The notes under the pieces were generated by a model. That model had not been told where the DNA came from. It made no database searches and saw nothing but the letters and a program-made list of their open reading frames with translations. A program made the translations under genes and the position numbers. Below are positions 60,521 to 64,000 of a stretch of 64,000 bases of DNA, one piece after another; position 1 is the stretch's first letter; each line of letters starts with the position of its first letter. The stretch comes from Schistocephalus solidus (taxonomy: Eukaryota; Platyhelminthes; Cestoda; Diphyllobothriidea; Diphyllobothriidae): NCBI GenBank assembly GCA_017591395.1, contig WEDG01004025.1:169515-233514 (forward strand), given 5' to 3'.

Positions 60521-60798
60521 GTGACAATTTCTGTGGCGCTACTTCATACAAACCGACGTTATCCTGCATATTATGGGACAGAGAATCTATAGAGGACTCA
60601 TTTGGACCAAACACTGATGCTCTTGTCCTCTCCTCCGCATGCCTATCTAGCACCGTCCCATGCATGCACACGTTTTAAAAAGCAAAATATTCCCATTGGT
60701 TAGGCACGAGGCCGACAGTTAGAGAAGAGGGCGATATGTCCTTCAAAACTAGCCGGAATACCCTTATGGATGGATCTAGCTGAAGAATAAAGATGGCT
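60521..60798 (-). repeat. Repeated block, copy 3
   Basis: The minus strand begins gccatctttattcttcag and contains ATAGGCATGCGGAGGAGA, nearly as in the left-arm copy at 15061. It has no counterpart upstream of exon a on the left, so it is an additional tandem copy. Confidence 0.65.
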
Positions 60799-61448
60799 TC
60801 AAGCACAGAATTTTTGGTACAAAACGACATAAAATTGGCAAAACTTATTTTTTCAGACTGAATCTGCCCTTGTTTTTCTAAAAACAATGTGATCTCACAC
60901 AGCTGCATTCACCTGATTTTCGTGAAAACATTTTCCGTTCTCCGAAGGGATATATTCCAAATTTTTCCGGCTAACCTTAATGTTCATTCATAGTACTGCG
61001 CACAAAAACAAAATGCTTTGATCCGTAGCTATTAATGGCGTAGTGAAATTCCTGCATAGCAAGAAACGTCGGATTTTGCCCCATGTAGCCACGTTTCCCA
61101 TCAATAAACAGATATGAAGTGAACTCTTTATTATTCAGCATCTTTCTATGCATCAATTAAATATTTAAAAAAACAGAAATAACACCTGAAAATGCGTGCC
61201 CAGCTGCTACCTCAAATTCTGCTATAGACATTTCATGAGTTAGGCAATCTACTGTAGCTTACGGTAGCTTACTTCGAGGCTACCAATTGAAATCCTACAT
61301 CGAAACCTTTAGTAAACGGTGACCATGCCATCTTCCACTTTCCATCCCCTTACCACCACTTAGGTTTCTTTTGCCAGTGGTTTAAACTGTAATTCAAAGG
61401 TTTCTTTTGAAAATTTATACATTCATAAATAGTAGTTGAAAAGGGGCA
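60799..61448. other. AT-rich unassigned sequence
   Basis: No open frame or repeat of note. Confidence 0.5.
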
Positions 61449-61838
61449 TTAGTTGCTACTATTTTCCTGCAGTGTATGCGCTTGCTGTGCGGGATAGTTC
61501 TCTGCAACATGACCTAGGAAGTTATGCCAGGCTACGGTTAGCCCACTTCGGTTCACTTCCTTTACAGAGGCCAACAATAGCTTCATAAGCTTCGATATAG
61601 GCAGATGGCTTTTCTCCAACAAGGACCTATTTCGGGCTGATGTAGGCCGCCGACTTTGGCTGCACTGGAAGGTAACACTGTCCGTGTTCTGCCTCCTCTC
61701 AAAATATTTCATCTGCCTGCGGCGCACACAGGTCTGGGCTGCTGGCAGTGGCCTCATGTTTTGACAGTAGGTTAAGACTTTAGGCATCTCAAGCGCACTT
61801 CTAAGCCTGCCCATTGCCGTGGGTGAATTGATCTGCAC
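61449..61838 (-). pseudogene. Merlin/ISXO2-like transposase N-terminal fragment
   Basis: A 129-codon frame in which the middle reads MKYFERRQNTDSVTFQCS, then SRRPTSARNRSLLEKSHLPI, then SKLMKLLLASVKEV and LTVAWHNFLGHVAENY. This follows the N-terminal layout of Merlin transposases (IS1016/ISXO2-like): C-x-x-M, D-x-x-W-x-C, R-x-S-x-R-x-S-x-x-E-S-x-L, K-L-x-x-L, T-V-x-W-x-x-F-x-x-V. One zinc-binding Cys position is replaced (VRRRQM) and the catalytic DDE domain is absent downstream, so it is a fragment. Assignment is by motif order only. Confidence 0.55.
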
Positions 61839-62132
61839 GCAATGGCTAACGGAGTCCTTGGACTTCTACAATTTGAATACATTAATGGCTTAAAGACCTC
61901 CCATTTGCTTATCGTTATCTTAACAATAATAATTTCTTAATTGTTCTGGCAATGCATTTGCTAGCTGTCCGTTAAGTGTCATTATTCCATTCAATACTAG
62001 CATCAGCTAGGCGAACGATTTCTAAATGTTTTCTTTGCTGGTTTTCTGGGTGGCTTGACTGCGTTTCATCGCAGCCTCGCTGATTGAAATGTCTTTGGGG
62101 CGGCATTCCCTGCTCAGTCATATAAGTTTTAC
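61839..62132. other. Unassigned sequence
   Basis: No feature recognised. Confidence 0.4.
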
Positions 62133-62432
62133 GTGCCATTTCAGGCCTTGCAATGGGATTGGTCAGACCGGCTCATTTATCACTTATCTAGCGCAAATCT
62201 CACAATAGCGATTTGCTTCACTGCTCTTGGTGTTTTGGCACTGATTAGCACAATGTTTTGCATTTTCCGCGCTCCATTTCAAGGTCATAAACGGAATTAT
62301 TTGAACATTTTTTGCGAAAATTCACAATTTCTTTACACGTTAAGCTATTATCCTTGCCGTCATTTTTTCCCCACCGAGAAACCTATTACCATCGGTCCCA
62401 TATTACATGTTGCCCTAGTTTATATTCCCTGA
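62133..62432 (+). CDS. Open frame with one strong transmembrane segment
   Basis: A 99-codon frame opens with MPFQALQWDWSDRLIYHL and contains NLTIAICFTALGVLALI followed by STMFCIFR, a good single membrane helix with a basic stop-transfer side and an N-glycosylation-type NLT before it. An acceptor-like atttcag precedes the GCC codon (from 62145), so it could be an internal exon. A first helix of a class C receptor was considered because of the Trp and LG pattern, but no further helix is visible. It could also be a chance frame. Confidence 0.2.
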   Translation: MPFQALQWDWSDRLIYHLSSANLTIAICFTALGVLALISTMFCIFRAPFQGHKRNYLNIFCENSQFLYTLSYYPCRHFFPTEKPITIGPILHVALVYIP

Positions 62433-62817
62433 GTTGGGTGTCTTACTGTGTTCTTGCCCTAAAATCATCTTAATGGCGTAGTCGCGCAAGAACGTCAAGA
62501 GGGCCGGATAAAGTGCTACACAGATGATCTGAACATTTTTTTGGCGGTTCGTCTTTAAAAGCCAGGAGGTTGGTGAATTTTATGTAGCCTTCAATTGGGA
62601 GTATACCCGACTTTTCAGACCTGTTTCCCGTGGAAATGGCATTGCATTTACCGACCGGCCTCTTCATTCTAACACGCAATCGCTATATATCTATATATAT
62701 GATAGTGTGGGGCTCACCGATCTGCTTAAGGAACGTGTATGTTCCGTTGTGCCCTGGAGCTCAGAATAGAGCCCTCGCAGGCGGTCACATAGCGAAGTGT
62801 AGCATATGATGAAATGG

Positions 62818-62985
62818 AACCGACAAAGACAAGATAGACCGGAATGGCCATTTCTGGCTTATTAGCCGTCATCAACCAGTCATACCCAATCCCAAGTGTG
62901 GCACACCTGGGATTCGAACCCGCGACCTTTGGTATTTGAGTCAAACGCTCTACCATTGAGCCACGGGCTCGTTGTTTTGTCGGTT
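62818..62985 (-). mobile_element. tRNA-derived element with inverted ends, copy 1
   Basis: Minus-strand head: gagcccgtggctcaatggta, a GCTC/GAGC D-stem, and B-box GGTTCGAATCC. The body ends aatggccattccggtcta. The ends are AACCGACAAAACAA and the inverted AACCGACAAAGACAA. Confidence 0.85.
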
Positions 62986-63047
62986 GTGATCGGGAAGATG
63001 ATGATAGTGTGGGGCTCACCGATCTGCTTAAGGAACATGTATGTTCC

Positions 63048-63216
63048 AACCGACAAAACAACGAGCCCGTGGCTCAATGGTAGAAACGTTCGACTCAAAT
63101 ACCAAAGGTCGCGGGTTCGAATCCCAGGTGTGCCACACTTGGGATTGGGTATGACTGGCTGATGACGGCTAATAAGCCAGAAATGGCCATTCCGGTCTCC
63201 CTAGTCTTTGTCGGTT
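63048..63216 (+). mobile_element. tRNA-derived element with inverted ends, copy 2
   Basis: Opposite in orientation to copy 1, with only the 17-base flank gtgatcgggaagatgat and one A module between them. The D-arm is damaged (gtagaaacgttcg instead of gtagagcgttcg). Confidence 0.85.
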
Positions 63217-63218
63217 CC

Positions 63219-63223
<5 letters not shown>

Positions 63224-63263
<40 letters not shown>
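63224..63263 (+). repeat. (AT)n microsatellite
   Basis: About 40 bases of uninterrupted AT between copy 2 and the next A module. A shorter AT run precedes the first A module at 62684-62700. Confidence 0.97.
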
Positions 63264-63266
<3 letters not shown>

Positions 63267-63379
63267 AGTGTGGGGCTCACCGATCTGCTTAAGGAACATG
63301 CATGTTCCGTTGTGCCCTGGACTCAGACTAGAGCCCTCGCAGGCGGTCGCATAGCGACGTGTAGCATATGATGGAATGG

Positions 63380-63547
63380 AACCGACAAAGACAAGGGAGA
63401 CCGGAATGGCCATTTCTGGCTTATTAGCCGTCATCAGCCAGTCATACCCATCCCAAGTGTGGCACACCTGGGATTCGAACCCGCGACCTTTGGTATTTGA
63501 GTCGAACGCTCTACCATTTGAGCCACGGGCTCGTTGTTTTGTCGGTT
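63380..63547 (-). mobile_element. tRNA-derived element with inverted ends, copy 3
   Basis: Head with gctcaaatggtagagcgttc (intact D-stem) and B-box. Part of the left arm of the large hairpin (63264-63609). Confidence 0.85.
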
Positions 63548-63741
63548 GTGATCGGGAATATGATGATAGTGTGGGGCTCACCGATCTGCTTAAGGAACAT
63601 GCATGTTCCATTCCATCATATGCTACACGTCGCTATGCGACCACCTGCGAGGGCTCTAGTCTGAGCTCCAGGGCACAACGGAACATGCATGTTCCTTAAG
63701 CAGATCGGTGAGCCCCACACTATCATCATATTCCCGATCAC

Positions 63742-63910
63742 AACCGACAAAACAACGAGCCCGTGGCTCAAATGGTAGAGCGTTCGACTCAAATACCAAA
63801 GGTCGCGGGTTCGAATCCCAGGGGTGCCACACTTGGGATTTGGTATGACTGGCTGATGACGGCTAATAAGCCAGAAATGGCCATTCCGGTCTATCTTGTC
63901 TTTGTCGGTT
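63742..63910 (+). mobile_element. tRNA-derived element with inverted ends, copy 4
   Basis: Nearly the exact inverse of copy 3 and part of the right arm of the hairpin. It carries one difference in the acceptor-side segment (caggggtgcc against caggtgtgcc). Confidence 0.85.
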
Positions 63911-64000
63911 CCATTCCATCATATGCTACACGTCGCTATGCGACCACCTGCGAGGGCTCTAGTCTGAGCTCCAGGGCCACAACGGAACATGCATGTTCCT

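Larger units (their letters stand above)
62701..64000. repeat. Nested inverted-repeat complex of three modules
   Basis: Modules: A (45 bp, gatagtgtggggctcaccga to a terminal ggaacatgcatgttcc), B (about 71 bp, gttgtgccctgg to catatgatggaatgg) and C (the tRNA-derived element, about 168 bp). Order, with a prime meaning inverted: A 62701-62745, B, C 62818-62985, A 63003-63047, C' 63048-63216, (AT)n, A 63264-63308, B, C 63380-63547, A 63565-63609, B' 63610-63679, A' 63680-63724, C' 63742-63910, B', A' 63984 to the window end. Copies differ by only a few bases. Confidence 0.92.
63264..64000. repeat. Large inverted repeat, arms about 346 bp, spacer 70 bp
   Basis: Left arm 63264-63609 (A-B-C-A) and right arm from 63680 (A'-C'-B'-A', cut at the window end) match almost base for base; the spacer 63610-63679 is one inverted B module. 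Differences I noticed are few, for example gactcagact against gagctcagact in B, and gacaaggg against gacaagat at the C/B border. Confidence 0.9.

Noticed and set aside
62726..63699. Several 60-130 codon frames in the right-end complex
   Set aside because: They translate the tRNA-derived element, module B and the (AT)n tract, in both orientations.
62880..63860. Functional tRNA genes
   Set aside because: D-arm and B-box are good but the acceptor ends do not pair and the anticodon stem has mismatches, and all copies share a SINE-like body.

Overview
This is a stretch of a eukaryotic genome with no intact, recognisable housekeeping gene. It is dominated by decayed transposable elements and one very large satellite array. 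The clues point to a parasitic flatworm, probably a diphyllobothriid-type tapeworm: a LINE whose reverse transcriptase is followed by a zinc-finger tail, a Penelope-like fragment with a GIY-YIG domain, a tRNA-derived short element, very compact candidate exons, and degenerate TTAGGG-like repeats. The species call is inference from family resemblance and was not tested by a search.

Layout. 1-3030: inactivated non-LTR retrotransposon (endonuclease, reverse transcriptase, start of a zinc-finger tail), cut by the window edge. 3177-3328 and 4414-4504: tRNA-derived short elements. 4.5-12.5 kb: mostly unassigned sequence with a (GA)n tract, a GC-rich island and telomere-like repeats. 12.5-13.1 kb: Penelope-like fragment (minus strand). 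14.8-20.8 kb: a series of candidate exons on the plus strand, nearly all with phase-1 acceptors, ending in two related terminal exons. These belong to an unrecognised multi-exon family. 23.45-24.13 kb: CACTA/EnSpm-type transposase pseudogene (minus strand). 25.28-53.82 kb: tandem array of about 140 units of roughly 203 bp in two subfamilies, A and B. 53.8-55.0 kb: two more LINE fragments in opposite orientations. 57.2-60.4 kb: an inverted, partly degraded copy of the 14.8-18.1 kb exon region. 61.4-61.8 kb: Merlin/ISXO2-like transposase fragment. 62.7-64.0 kb: nested inverted-repeat complex made of a tRNA-like element and two other modules.

The most unusual feature is architectural. A region of about 3.3 kb, with its candidate exons, introns and an embedded repeat, occurs once on each side of the 28-kb satellite in inverted orientation and collinear order. 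The exon family repeats a short Tyr-Ala-x-x-Val-like motif in small phase-1 cassettes, and I cannot assign it to a known protein family. The right edge is a second structural hot spot, an inverted repeat with arms of about 346 bp and a 70-base spacer. No operon logic applies. No promoter or polyadenylation site could be assigned with confidence.
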